A stretch of 64,000 nt of DNA from MED-G78 sp964275345 (lineage in GTDB: Bacteria; Pseudomonadota; Gammaproteobacteria; Magnimaribacterales; D2472): positions 620,001 to 684,000 of the forward strand of contig CAXYBK010000003.1 of NCBI GenBank assembly GCA_964275345.1. Direction: 5' to 3'. The notes under the pieces are model-generated. The model had not been told where the DNA came from. It saw nothing but the letters and a program-made list of their open reading frames with translations, and made no database searches. This document shows, one piece after another, positions 42,217 through 50,695 of the stretch (positions are counted from its first letter, which is position 1; the number at the start of each line of letters is the position of its first letter). A program made the position numbers and the translations under genes.

Positions 42217-43412
42217 GTATTGAAATAAAATCACCAACATTTCCAGAATCTGTTGCAGATGGAACAGTAGCAAACTGGGTTAAAAAAGAGGGCGAAACCG
42301 TTGAACAAGATGAAGTAATAGCTGAAATTGAAACAGATAAAGTAGTTTTAGAAGTAGTCGCTCCAGTCAGCGGCACTATTACAAAAATTGTTAAACATGA
42401 AGGAGAAATTGTTAATAGCTCTGAATTAATAGCAGAATTTAATGAAGGTGATTCTAGCCCTTCTAAGCCTGAGGTCATTGAAAGTTCATCAGAATCTGTA
42501 ACTCAAGAAACTAAGGCTGATAAATTAGGCCCGGCTGCTAAAAGAATAATTGCTGAAGAAAATATTGATCCATCTGAAATAAAAAGCACAGGAAAAGATG
42601 GAAGAGTTACAAAGGCAGATTTAATTAATCATCTTAATAATAAACCTGAGGATAAAAAAATATTAGAACCTCAAGCAAGTGTTGTAAAGAATGATATTTC
42701 TTTTACTGACTCAAGAGATGAAAAGCGCGTTCCAATGTCTAGACTTAGAGCAACAATAGCTAATAGATTGCTTACAGTTAAGCAAGAAACGGCGATGTTA
42801 ACCACATTTAATGAGGTTGATATGCTTCCAATAAAAGAACTTAGATCAAAGTATGGTGCTGAGTTTGAAAAACAACATGGGGTAAAACTTGGATTTATGG
42901 GGTTCTTTGTTATCGCTGCTATTCAAGCTTTAAAAAAGTTTCCATTAGTAAATGCTTCAATAGATAAATCAGATATTGTTTATCATGGCTATCAAGATAT
43001 TGGAGTTGCAGTTTCTACTGATAGAGGTCTTGTTGTTCCAGTTATTAGAGATGCAGATATGATGTCTCTTCCGGATATTGAAAAATCTATTATGGATTTT
43101 TCAATAAAAGCTAGAGATGGAAAGCTTTCTATTGAAGAAATGCAAGGCGGAACATTTACCATCTCAAATGGAGGTGTTTTTGGATCATTACTTTCAACCC
43201 CAATTTTAAATGCACCTCAAACAGCCATTTTAGGAATGCATAGTATTCAAAATAGACCTGTTGCTATAGAAAATGAAGTAGTAATAAGGCCAATGATGTA
43301 TCTAGCAATGAGTTATGACCATCGTTTGCTCGATGGAAAAGAAGCAGTAACTTTTTTAGTATCAATTAAAGAGCAACTCGAATCACCTGAAAGATTGTTG
43401 CTGAATTTATAA
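42213..43412 (+). CDS. sucB: dihydrolipoyl succinyltransferase E2
   Basis: The 399-residue core of the 2-oxoglutarate dehydrogenase complex. An N-terminal lipoyl domain has the modified lysine in EIETDKVVLEV (about Lys43). A peripheral subunit-binding domain follows (LGPAAKRIIAEENIDPSEI, about 107-140), then the catalytic domain ending with SYDHRLLDGKEAVTFL. Linkers are short. It is coupled to sucA and is followed by lpdA after ten bases. Confidence 0.98.
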   Translation: MSIEIKSPTFPESVADGTVANWVKKEGETVEQDEVIAEIETDKVVLEVVAPVSGTITKIVKHEGEIVNSSELIAEFNEGDSSPSKPEVIESSSESVTQETKADKLGPAAKRIIAEENIDPSEIKSTGKDGRVTKADLINHLNNKPEDKKILEPQASVVKNDISFTDSRDEKRVPMSRLRATIANRLLTVKQETAMLTTFNEVDMLPIKELRSKYGAEFEKQHGVKLGFMGFFVIAAIQALKKFPLVNASIDKSDIVYHGYQDIGVAVSTDRGLVVPVIRDADMMSLPDIEKSIMDFSIKARDGKLSIEEMQGGTFTISNGGVFGSLLSTPILNAPQTAILGMHSIQNRPVAIENEVVIRPMMYLAMSYDHRLLDGKEAVTFLVSIKEQLESPERLLLNL

Positions 43413-43422
43413 GAGGTTTTAT

Positions 43423-44844
43423 ATGTATGATGTTGTAATTATTGGAGGAGGTCCTGCTGGTTATGTGGCTGCAATTCGGGCCTCTCAGCTAGGTTTATCA
43501 GTTGCATGTGTTGAATCTATGTCTGATGAAGAAGGCAATCAAAGATTTGGCGGGACATGTCTAAATGTAGGATGCATACCTTCAAAAGCTCTATTAGATT
43601 CTTCACAAAGATTTTATGAAGCGAGTAATGATTTATCTAAGCATGGTATTGATACTGGAACAGTAAAGTTAGATATCTCTGCAATGATGCAAAGAAAAGA
43701 TAAAGTTGTTGATCAATTAGTTGGAGGAATAAGTGGTTTATTTAAAGCAAATAAAGTTATCCCTATTCAAGGTCACGGAAAAATTTTATCAGGTAAGAGA
43801 GTCGAAATAACAAATGGTGACTCAACTGAAATCATAGAGGCTCAAAATATTATTTTAGCTACAGGCTCAAAACCAATAGAAATTGGCTCAGCAAAATTTG
43901 ATGATACTAATATTGTTGATTCTACTGGAGCACTTGAATTTAAAGCGGTTCCTAAAAAACTTGGCATTATTGGTGCTGGAGTAATAGGTCTTGAACTTGG
44001 TAGTGTTTGGGCTCGATTAGGCTCTCAAGTAACTATGCTTGAGGCAATGCCAGATTTTTTACCAATGGTAGATAAAAAAATAGCTAAAGAGGTCTATAAA
44101 GAATTTACAAAGCAGGGCCTCAATATAAAGCTAGGATGCAAAGTAACTAATGCAGTAGCTAATAAAACTAATGTAAATGTTAAATATGAAGAAGATGGAT
44201 CTTCTTCTGATGAAATTTTTGATAAATTAATAGTTTGTGTAGGCAGGGCTCCAAATACTGAAAATCTTTTATCTGATGATTGTGGAATTGACATAGATGA
44301 CAAGGGATTTATTAAAGTTGATAATTTTTGTTCAACAAATGAACCAGGAGTTTGGGCTGTTGGTGATGTTGTTAGAGGACCTATGCTTGCTCACAAAGGT
44401 AGTGAAGAAGGAGTAATGGTAGCTGAAAGAATAGCGGGAAAACATACAGCAGTTAATTATGACCTTGTTCCTTCTGTAATTTATACGCATCCTGAAGTAG
44501 CCTGGGTTGGTAAGAACGAAGAAGAATTAAAGGCTGAAGGGATCGAATATAAAAGCGGGTCATTTCCATTTGCCGCAAGTGGAAGAGCTCTTGCTACTGA
44601 TGAATCTGTTGGCTCAGTCAAAGTATTAGCTGATAAAATTACAGATACTATTTTAGGAATCCATATTTTTGGACCATCTGCTGCTGAACTTGTTCAACAA
44701 GGATTGATAGCAATGGAATTTGGTTCAAGTTCTGAAGATATAGGACTGACAATGTTTAGTCATCCAACGGTATCCGAAGCACTTCACGAAGCAGCCTTAG
44801 CTGCAAACAATCACGCAATTCATATAGGAAATAGAAAAAGATGA
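43423..44844 (+). CDS. lpdA: dihydrolipoyl dehydrogenase E3
   Basis: The 473-residue flavoprotein reoxidises lipoamide in 2-oxo acid dehydrogenases. It has the FAD motif IIGGGPAGYVAAIRASQLG, the redox disulfide in GGTCLNVGCIPSKALL, the NAD motif IIGAGVIGLELGSVWARLG and the catalytic histidine and glutamate in FSHPTVSEALHEA. Placement between sucB and sucC is like Pseudomonas rather than E. coli. Its stop overlaps the sucC start. Confidence 0.98.
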   Translation: MYDVVIIGGGPAGYVAAIRASQLGLSVACVESMSDEEGNQRFGGTCLNVGCIPSKALLDSSQRFYEASNDLSKHGIDTGTVKLDISAMMQRKDKVVDQLVGGISGLFKANKVIPIQGHGKILSGKRVEITNGDSTEIIEAQNIILATGSKPIEIGSAKFDDTNIVDSTGALEFKAVPKKLGIIGAGVIGLELGSVWARLGSQVTMLEAMPDFLPMVDKKIAKEVYKEFTKQGLNIKLGCKVTNAVANKTNVNVKYEEDGSSSDEIFDKLIVCVGRAPNTENLLSDDCGIDIDDKGFIKVDNFCSTNEPGVWAVGDVVRGPMLAHKGSEEGVMVAERIAGKHTAVNYDLVPSVIYTHPEVAWVGKNEEELKAEGIEYKSGSFPFAASGRALATDESVGSVKVLADKITDTILGIHIFGPSAAELVQQGLIAMEFGSSSEDIGLTMFSHPTVSEALHEAALAANNHAIHIGNRKR

Positions 44845-45941
44845 ATCTTCATGAATACCAAGGCAAAGAATTATTTGCCAAATATGATCTGCCAGTCTCT
44901 TTAGGTAAAGTAATTTCTAATGCTGAGGATGCAATTAATGCATGTAGAGATATTGGAGGTAATAAGTGGGTCGTTAAAGCACAGGTGCATGCTGGTGGAA
45001 GAGGGAAAGCTGGAGGAGTTGAATTAATTAATTCTCCTGACGAGGCTGTAGCATTTGCACAAAAGTGGCTTGGAAAAAAGCTAGTTACATATCAAACAGA
45101 TGCCAATGGTCAGCTTGTAAGTTCTATTCTTATAGAGGAGTGCACAGATATTGCTGATGAATTATATCTAAGCGCGGTAGTTGATCGAGCGTCTCAAAGG
45201 GTTGTTTTTATTGCTTCATCTGAAGGCGGTGTAAATATTGAAGAGGTTGCTAAAAACTCACCTGAGAAGGTAATCTATGAATCAATAGATCCTCTAACGG
45301 GTGCTCAACCTTTTCAAGCAAGAAAAATCTCTAAAGTTCTTGGTTTAAATCAATCACAAACTAAACAATTTTCAAAAATATTACCCAACCTTATGAAGCT
45401 TTTTGTAGATCGTGATTTAAGTTTATTAGAAATTAATCCACTTGTTATAACTGCAGGTGGAAATTTACATTGTTTGGATGCAAAAATTAATATTGATTCA
45501 AATGCTATATTTAGACAACCAGAAATTGCAGCAATGCATGACCCCTCTCAGGAAGATGAAAGAGAATCTGAGGCTGCAAAAAATGATCTTAGTTATGTCT
45601 CCTTAGATGGAAATATTGGTTGTATGGTTAATGGTGCAGGTTTAGCAATGGGTACAATGGATACAATTAAATATTTTGGTGGCTCGCCCGCAAATTTTTT
45701 AGATGTTGGTGGAACAGCAACACAAGAAAGGGTAGCAAAAGCCTTTAAGCTTATTCTTGCAGATCCTGAAGTGAAAGTTGTACTTGTTAATATTTTTGGA
45801 GGCATTGTTAGATGTGATCTTATAGCTGAAGGTGTTCTTGCTGCCATTGAGGAAGTTGGTGTATCTGTTCCAGTCGTTGTAAGACTAGAGGGTAATAATG
45901 CAGATAAAGGATCTGAAATCTTAGCAGAATGCAAAGGTTAA
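44841..45941 (+). CDS. sucC: succinyl-CoA synthetase beta subunit, C-terminus frameshifted
   Basis: SucC binds nucleotide and succinate in the TCA step that makes ATP or GTP. The ATP-grasp domain (MNLHEYQGKELFAKYDLPVS, KAQVHAGGRGKAGGV) and the ligase domain (GCMVNGAGLAMGTMD, FGGIVRCDLIAEG) are intact. The frame stops at TAA 45939-45941 after LAECKG, giving 366 residues against 388 in E. coli. In the +1 frame the missing tail is still readable to TGA 46000-46002, which overlaps the sucD start. This looks like a one-base insertion (or two-base deletion) near 45933-45941, or a sequencing error. The lost part is the last helix, so activity may survive. Confidence 0.93.
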   Translation: MNLHEYQGKELFAKYDLPVSLGKVISNAEDAINACRDIGGNKWVVKAQVHAGGRGKAGGVELINSPDEAVAFAQKWLGKKLVTYQTDANGQLVSSILIEECTDIADELYLSAVVDRASQRVVFIASSEGGVNIEEVAKNSPEKVIYESIDPLTGAQPFQARKISKVLGLNQSQTKQFSKILPNLMKLFVDRDLSLLEINPLVITAGGNLHCLDAKINIDSNAIFRQPEIAAMHDPSQEDERESEAAKNDLSYVSLDGNIGCMVNGAGLAMGTMDTIKYFGGSPANFLDVGGTATQERVAKAFKLILADPEVKVVLVNIFGGIVRCDLIAEGVLAAIEEVGVSVPVVVRLEGNNADKGSEILAECKG

Positions 45942-46002
45942 GATTGAAAGTTTAAATAATTTAAAAGATGCTGCAAAAAAAGCAGTGGAGCTTGCTTCAT
46001 GA
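45934..46002 (+). other. out-of-frame remnant of the SucC C-terminus
   Basis: Read from 45934, this frame encodes about 22 residues (KVKIESLNNLKDAAKKAVEL, then AS) and ends at TGA 46000-46002. These residues match the kind of C-terminal helix found in other SucC proteins and restore the family's 386-388 residue length. The TGA overlaps the sucD ATG (ATGA), the arrangement expected for intact sucC-sucD. No ribosome binding site for separate translation is seen. Confidence 0.85.
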
Positions 46003-46871
46003 GTATATTAGTTAATAAAGATACAAGAGTTATAGTTCAGGGATTTACAGGTGCTCAAGCAACACTTCATTCTGAACAGTCAATTGATTATGGAACTAAT
46101 ATAGTTGGAGGAGTGACTCCTGGCAAAGGTGGACAGATTCACTTAGAAAGGCCAGTTTTTAATACTATGAGTGAAGCTATTGATGAAGTTAATCCAAATG
46201 CAGCATTAATTTTTGTTCCTGCACCATTTTGTAAAGACTCAATACTTGAAGCTGCCGAGTCAGGAATTGAATTGGTCATTTGTATCACTGAGGGAGTTCC
46301 AACGCTTGATATGTTAATGGTTAAAAAAAGAGTTGATGAGCTTGGTGTTCGACTCATAGGCCCTAATTGTCCAGGAATAATAACTCCTGGTGAGGCAAAG
46401 CTTGGAATTATGCCTGGAAGTATTCACATGCCAGGCTCCGTTGGAATTATTTCTAGATCAGGAACTCTAACTTATGAAGCAGTTAAACAAACAACTGATC
46501 TTGGTTTAGGACAAAGTAGTTGCGTTGGAATTGGAGGAGATCCAATACCAGGGTCTTCTTTTATAGACATTTTAAAGCTTTTTGAGGCCGACGATGAGAC
46601 TAAGGCTATTGTAATGGTCGGAGAAATTGGAGGCTCAGCCGAAGAAGAAGCAGCTGAATTTATAAAATCATCAGTAACAAAACCAGTTATTTCATATATA
46701 GCAGGTCAGACTGCACCTGCAGGAAAAAGAATGGGACATGCTGGTGCTATTATTGCTGGAGGAAAAGGAACCGCAGCAGATAAAATTTTAAAATTAAAAG
46801 AATGTGGAGTTCATATAGCAGAAAACCTCTTAGAAATAGGATCAAAAACAGCAGAAGTAATTAACTCATAA
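45999..46871 (+). CDS. sucD: succinyl-CoA synthetase alpha subunit
   Basis: The 290-residue subunit binds CoA and carries the phosphohistidine. Recognisable parts are MSILVNKDTRVIVQGFTGAQ, GGVTPGKGGQIHLERPVF, IGPNCPGIITPGE and the active histidine in AGKRMGHAGAIIAGGKG. Length is standard (289 in E. coli). It ends the sdh-suc operon, and its last eleven bases overlap the convergent MATE gene. Confidence 0.98.
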   Translation: MSILVNKDTRVIVQGFTGAQATLHSEQSIDYGTNIVGGVTPGKGGQIHLERPVFNTMSEAIDEVNPNAALIFVPAPFCKDSILEAAESGIELVICITEGVPTLDMLMVKKRVDELGVRLIGPNCPGIITPGEAKLGIMPGSIHMPGSVGIISRSGTLTYEAVKQTTDLGLGQSSCVGIGGDPIPGSSFIDILKLFEADDETKAIVMVGEIGGSAEEEAAEFIKSSVTKPVISYIAGQTAPAGKRMGHAGAIIAGGKGTAADKILKLKECGVHIAENLLEIGSKTAEVINS

Positions 46872-48252
46872 CTCTTATAAATTTCTTTGATATCCATTGA
46901 ACTCTTAAGATAATTAGAACTGCAAAAACAGTTAAACCGCCTATCATTGCTATCCACATTCCAGAGGCGCCCAAAGGAGAGTTGAGGCCATAGTAGGTTA
47001 AATAATACCCAATAGGAATTGCAATAAACCAATAAACTAAAAGTGTAATTATCATGGGTGCAAAAGTATCCTTATAACCTCTTAAAGCTCCAATAGCACC
47101 TATCTGAGCTCCATCAGGTATTTGGAATATTGCAGCAAATATAAGAAGGCTAGTTGCAATCAATACCACAGCATCCTCTGTAGAGAACATTGCACTTAAT
47201 TGATCTTTAAAAGTAAGAATAATAATCGTATTTATTATGGCAATCATAGTACATAAGCAAACTGAAGCTATTGAGGCAAATCTCGCATCTAACATTCTTT
47301 TAGCGCCAATTAAATTTCCTACTCTTGTAGCTGCTGCCAACCCCACCGATAAAGATATTACAAAGAAAAAGCTAGCAATATTCATAGCTATTGCATGTCC
47401 TGCTACAACTTCTTTACCTAATGGAGATATTATTAAAGCTGCTCCTGAGAACATTGCTAACTCAATAAAAATACCCAATCCTATTGGAAAACCTAATTTA
47501 AAGATTTCAGTAAGCGTGCTTCTTGAAGGAAATGGAAGTTTTTGAAAAGGTTTAGTTTTTTCGTAATATTTAGACTTAGCTATATAAAGAATTAAAGCTA
47601 AAGTCATAAAAACAGAAACAATTGATGTTGCATAACCACATCCAACTCCGCCCATTTTTGGGACACCAAAGTAGCCATAAACAAAGATAATATCTAGAGG
47701 AATATTTATCAGCATTCCTGCAAGCGATATATAAAAAACTGGGAGTGTTAGAGTCATACCTTCACTGTAGCAACGAAGACAAGTAAAAATTGTGATAGCA
47801 AACATACCTATTGATAGAGCATTTAAATATTCTCCTGAAATTCTTGCGACTTCAGAATCTAGTTGAAGAAGGTCTACTAATAGATATAAATTAGGATAAA
47901 TTATTAGAAATAAGCTCCCCAAGCCAACTGCAATCCAGATTACCTCCCCAAGCTTATAACCAATTTTATTATATTCTTTTGCTCCATAGAGTTGAGCAAC
48001 TATAGGGGTGATAGCAAAAGTAATACCAGCTACAAGGAGCCAAATAGGATGCGTAAAAGCTGATCCAATTGCCAAAGCTGCAAGATCTGTTGAACTTGCC
48101 CTGCCAGCCACAAGTGTATCAGTTGTTCCCATAAAGACATAAGATACTTGAGAACCAAATATAGGCAGGCCTATTTTAAGCAGGTTCTTAAATTCATTTT
48201 TAAATTTTGCTAACAAATTATGCACTAAAAAATATTTTCGATACTTTATCAT
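46861..48252 (-). CDS. MATE family efflux transporter
   Basis: A 463-residue inner-membrane exporter of the multidrug and toxic compound extrusion family with about twelve helices. The N-terminal half has LLKIGLPIFGSQVSYVFMGTTDTLVAGR, and the repeat in the second half has GFPIGLGIFIELAMFSGAALI and GLAAATRVGNLIGAK, both in the NorM pattern. The substrate is unknown. The ATG at 48252 has no ribosome binding site; a GTG at 48225 is a shorter alternative. The start is divergent from the acyltransferase with only about 31 bases between. Confidence 0.92.
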   Translation of the reverse strand: MIKYRKYFLVHNLLAKFKNEFKNLLKIGLPIFGSQVSYVFMGTTDTLVAGRASSTDLAALAIGSAFTHPIWLLVAGITFAITPIVAQLYGAKEYNKIGYKLGEVIWIAVGLGSLFLIIYPNLYLLVDLLQLDSEVARISGEYLNALSIGMFAITIFTCLRCYSEGMTLTLPVFYISLAGMLINIPLDIIFVYGYFGVPKMGGVGCGYATSIVSVFMTLALILYIAKSKYYEKTKPFQKLPFPSRSTLTEIFKLGFPIGLGIFIELAMFSGAALIISPLGKEVVAGHAIAMNIASFFFVISLSVGLAAATRVGNLIGAKRMLDARFASIASVCLCTMIAIINTIIILTFKDQLSAMFSTEDAVVLIATSLLIFAAIFQIPDGAQIGAIGALRGYKDTFAPMIITLLVYWFIAIPIGYYLTYYGLNSPLGASGMWIAMIGGLTVFAVLIILRVQWISKKFIRVMS

Positions 48253-48283
48253 ATTAAAATAGTAAATATATCAGGAGAAAAAT

Positions 48284-49006
48284 ATCAGAAAAGATAACAG
48301 ACCATATTGGTTAAAAAAAATAAGCTCAAGAATAAATAGACACTATGTTAATCATTTCTTAAAGCCCCAGTTTATGAAATTAGGGAAGGGTGGAGCATAT
48401 TTTAAACCTCAATATATAAATCTTTTTGGAAAAAATATTTCCATAGATAATTATCCAACTCTTATCGGTGCAAAAGACGCTAATATTCAGTTTACAACTT
48501 GGAATATAGATAAGTGGGATGGAAAATTAGACATTGGTAAGTATGTACTTATAACTCCTGGAGTTCGCATTATGGCAGCTGAACAGATCACAATTGGCGA
48601 TGCATGTATGTTTGCACACGGCGCTTATATATCGGATGCAGATTGGCATGGAATTTATGATCGATCAGAGCCAGTGGGAAATACTAAGCCTGTAGTTCTT
48701 AAAGATAATGTCTGGATAGGAGACAGTGCTATTGTTTGCAAAGGGGTAACAATAGGAGAAAATAGTATCATTGGTGCAGGGGCTGTTGTTACAAAAGATG
48801 TACCGCCTAATTCTATTTTTGCTGGTAATCCTGCTAAGTTAGTGAAAGTTTTGGATGAAAATGAAATATTTATTTCTAGAAAAGACTTTTTTAGTGATCC
48901 AAAGAAGCTTGCAGCTGATTTTGATGCATTAGACAAATACTCCTTAAATAAAAATACTTTACTAGGCTGGATTCAAAGTATTTTTTGGCCAGATAATACT
49001 AATTGA
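48284..49006 (+). CDS. left-handed beta-helix acyltransferase, ATC start likely
   Basis: A hexapeptide-repeat O-acyltransferase of 240 residues, related to WbbJ/maltose acetyltransferase-type enzymes. The repeat region runs about 85-200 (ITIGDACMFAHGAYISDADW; NVWIGDSAIVCKGVTIGENS; IIGAGAVVTKDVPPNSIFAG). The first ATG, at 48374, would remove 30 residues that read like the family's own N-terminus (RPYWLKKISSRINRHYVNHF, then LKPQF). The frame is open back to 48266 with no ATG, GTG or TTG. A perfect AGGAG (48273-48277) lies six bases before ATC 48284, which I take as the start. A sequencing error or ATG mutation is the alternative. The acceptor is unknown. The stop overlaps the pdxB TTG start. 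Confidence 0.75.
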   Translation: MRKDNRPYWLKKISSRINRHYVNHFLKPQFMKLGKGGAYFKPQYINLFGKNISIDNYPTLIGAKDANIQFTTWNIDKWDGKLDIGKYVLITPGVRIMAAEQITIGDACMFAHGAYISDADWHGIYDRSEPVGNTKPVVLKDNVWIGDSAIVCKGVTIGENSIIGAGAVVTKDVPPNSIFAGNPAKLVKVLDENEIFISRKDFFSDPKKLAADFDALDKYSLNKNTLLGWIQSIFWPDNTN

Positions 49007-50088
49007 TAAAAATAGTAGCAGATAACAATATACCAGATTTAGATCTTTATCTAAGAGATAAACTCGATCCAAGTGAATATCAGATCGATTACTTAGATGA
49101 TGCTGATATAAACAACAAAACTGTAAAAGATTACGAAATACTATTAGTTAGATCAACAACTAAAGTTAATCAGTCACTCATAGAAAATACAAATATTAAA
49201 TTTATTGGGTCTGCAACTTCAGGCATAAATCATATCGATATTAATTATTTAGATTTAAATAATATTAACTGGGATTATGCATCTGGTTGTAATTCTTCTG
49301 CAGTTACACATTATGTTTTATCAGTAATTGCACTGTTGATAGAAAAAAACAAATTAGACTATGATGCAAAAATTGGGATCATTGGATATGGTAATATTGG
49401 TAAGAAGCTTTCTTATTACTTAAATTCATTAGGTTTTAATGTCTATATAAATGATCCGCTAATGAATGATCCTCATTTAGTTGATATTAGTACTGTTCTT
49501 AAATGTGACTTGGTTTCACTACATGTTCCTTATACTGAAACAGGCAAATATAAAACTCATAATTTAATAGATAAAAAAGAACTCTCATTACTAAGTAATA
49601 AATTTCTAGTCAACACTTCTCGAGGAGGGATTGTGAATGAAATGGCTTTGATTAAACAAGATAATGTAAATTATATTGCTGATGTATGGGAAAATGAGCC
49701 ATCACCATCAGAGTCTATAATAAATAAAGCATATATAGCTACTCCGCATATTGCTGGATACAGCAAAGAGGGAAAAGTAAATGGATCAATAATGATGGCT
49801 ATTGCTGTAACGAATTATCTAGAAACAATTAATAATAAAAACCCTTTCTTATTTAAAAACCCTGCTGATAAAAAAAGATTAAACTCTTCATTTACAAAAG
49901 CTATTATTGATCCATTACCTTTATATCAATATAAAGATACGTTTGATGTAAATCTAATTTCTGATGAGATGAAATACGTTCTCAGAAAGAAAGTTTCTAG
50001 GAATAACATAGCTAATATTTTCATCAAGATGCGTAAAAATTACCCCCTAAGAAATGACTTTGATTCAAATGACTTATTAATTAAGTGA
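49003..50088 (+). CDS. pdxB: erythronate-4-phosphate dehydrogenase
   Basis: PdxB oxidises 4-phosphoerythronate in DXP-independent vitamin B6 synthesis. The 361-residue D-2-hydroxyacid dehydrogenase has IGSATSGINHID, GCNSSAVTHYVLSVI, the NAD motif GIIGYGNIGKKL, NTSRGGIVNE, DVWENEP and ATPHIAGYSKEGKVNG, a combination specific for PdxB. The C-terminal dimerisation domain is present. The TTG start at 49003 overlaps the acyltransferase stop (TTGA) and gives the expected MIKIVADNNIP N-terminus. Confidence 0.93.
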   Translation: MIKIVADNNIPDLDLYLRDKLDPSEYQIDYLDDADINNKTVKDYEILLVRSTTKVNQSLIENTNIKFIGSATSGINHIDINYLDLNNINWDYASGCNSSAVTHYVLSVIALLIEKNKLDYDAKIGIIGYGNIGKKLSYYLNSLGFNVYINDPLMNDPHLVDISTVLKCDLVSLHVPYTETGKYKTHNLIDKKELSLLSNKFLVNTSRGGIVNEMALIKQDNVNYIADVWENEPSPSESIINKAYIATPHIAGYSKEGKVNGSIMMAIAVTNYLETINNKNPFLFKNPADKKRLNSSFTKAIIDPLPLYQYKDTFDVNLISDEMKYVLRKKVSRNNIANIFIKMRKNYPLRNDFDSNDLLIK

Positions 50089-50176
50089 CTTCAATGCAAC
50101 AAATAAGTTATATCTATGAAAGATCTATATAAATTATTTGTATATAACTTGAATTTAAAAAACACATGTGTAGTAT

Positions 50177-50250
50177 ATGAGAGTATTCTCATTTAATTGG
50201 CATATAATAGGTAAAATACCGTAATGAGACTTATCTCATTTTTCTGGCAT
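50177..50250. promoter_or_regulatory. tandem 27-base operator-like repeats
   Basis: Two direct repeats, 50177-50203 and 50224-50250, agree at 21 of 27 positions and lie 47 bases apart. Each has a dyad TGAGA, four or five bases, (T)CTCA, followed by ATTT and T(T/C)TGGCAT or TTGGCAT. A third dyad GGTA-AAA-TACC (50210-50220) lies between. The first repeat ends in TTGGCA, a -35-like hexamer 17 bases before CGTAAT; the second ends in CTGGCA, 16 bases before AATAAT. They precede the small winged-helix-like gene and fit binding sites for a dimeric regulator, possibly that protein. Confidence 0.65.
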
Positions 50251-50296
50251 CTGAATTGCATTATAAATAATATTATTAATTAATCTATACAAAAAT

Positions 50297-50683
50297 ATGA
50301 CTAGTAAATTAAAAAGAGCACAATCAATTATTGAGAGTATTTACTCTGCAACAATTGGTAATTCTGCCAATCCTGCTTCAATGAGTTTTTATCAATCTGA
50401 TACTTATAGATTCTTTTTTTTACTTTCATTCATGCATGAACACTTTAAAGGTAGTGAGATTTCTCAAGAATATGCTATCTCATTAGTTCCAAAGAAATAT
50501 GCTTCTAGAATCAAAAGACTTCAGGTATTAAAGAGCTCCGTTCAACTTGGTTATATTAATGAAAAATCATCATTAACTGATAAACGTAGAAGAATTTATA
50601 CACCTTCAGATTCAATGGTAAATGATTTTTTAGAAATGACTGAGTCAGTATCAAATATCTCAGATTCAAAAAAAGCTTCTTAA
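50297..50683 (+). CDS. small winged-helix-like protein, putative regulator
   Basis: I do not recognise a specific family. The 128-residue basic protein has helices at about 25-50 (SDTYRFFFLLSFMHEHFKGS), a segment that could be the DNA-reading helix (LVPKKYASRIKRLQVLKSSVQLG) and then a MarR-like wing, SLTDKRRRIYTPSDSMVNDF, where TDKRRR followed by a threonine/proline strand is reminiscent of the MarR DxRxxR wing. No catalytic motif is seen. The 208-base spacer before it carries paired dyad repeats, consistent with autoregulation. It is convergent with selO, one base apart. Confidence 0.65.
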   Translation: MTSKLKRAQSIIESIYSATIGNSANPASMSFYQSDTYRFFFLLSFMHEHFKGSEISQEYAISLVPKKYASRIKRLQVLKSSVQLGYINEKSSLTDKRRRIYTPSDSMVNDFLEMTESVSNISDSKKAS

Positions 50684-50695
50684 ATTAAGAAGAGC
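50668..50695 (-). terminator. Rho-independent-like terminator of selO
   Basis: On the reverse strand an inverted repeat CTTCTTAA / TTAAGAAG (50676-50692) is followed directly by GC and seven T residues (50674-50668). It overlaps both convergent stop codons. The stem is AT-rich and the loop very small, so it is weak but well placed to end selO transcription. Confidence 0.5.

Noticed and set aside
42101..42478. Reverse-strand open frame of 125 codons across the sucA-sucB junction
   Set aside because: Both real genes are clear in the other direction; the composition is that of an antisense shadow.
45593..45934. Reverse-strand open frame of 113 codons inside sucC
   Set aside because: It is a shadow of the conserved SucC ligase domain and does not explain the nearby frameshift.
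50245..50260. Sigma-54-like -24/-12 promoter (TGGCAT, then TTGCA with GG-N10-GC spacing)
   Set aside because: The spacing is right, but TGGCAT departs from TGGCAC, the element is part of a repeated unit, no enhancer-binding protein is nearby and rpoN is not known to be present.
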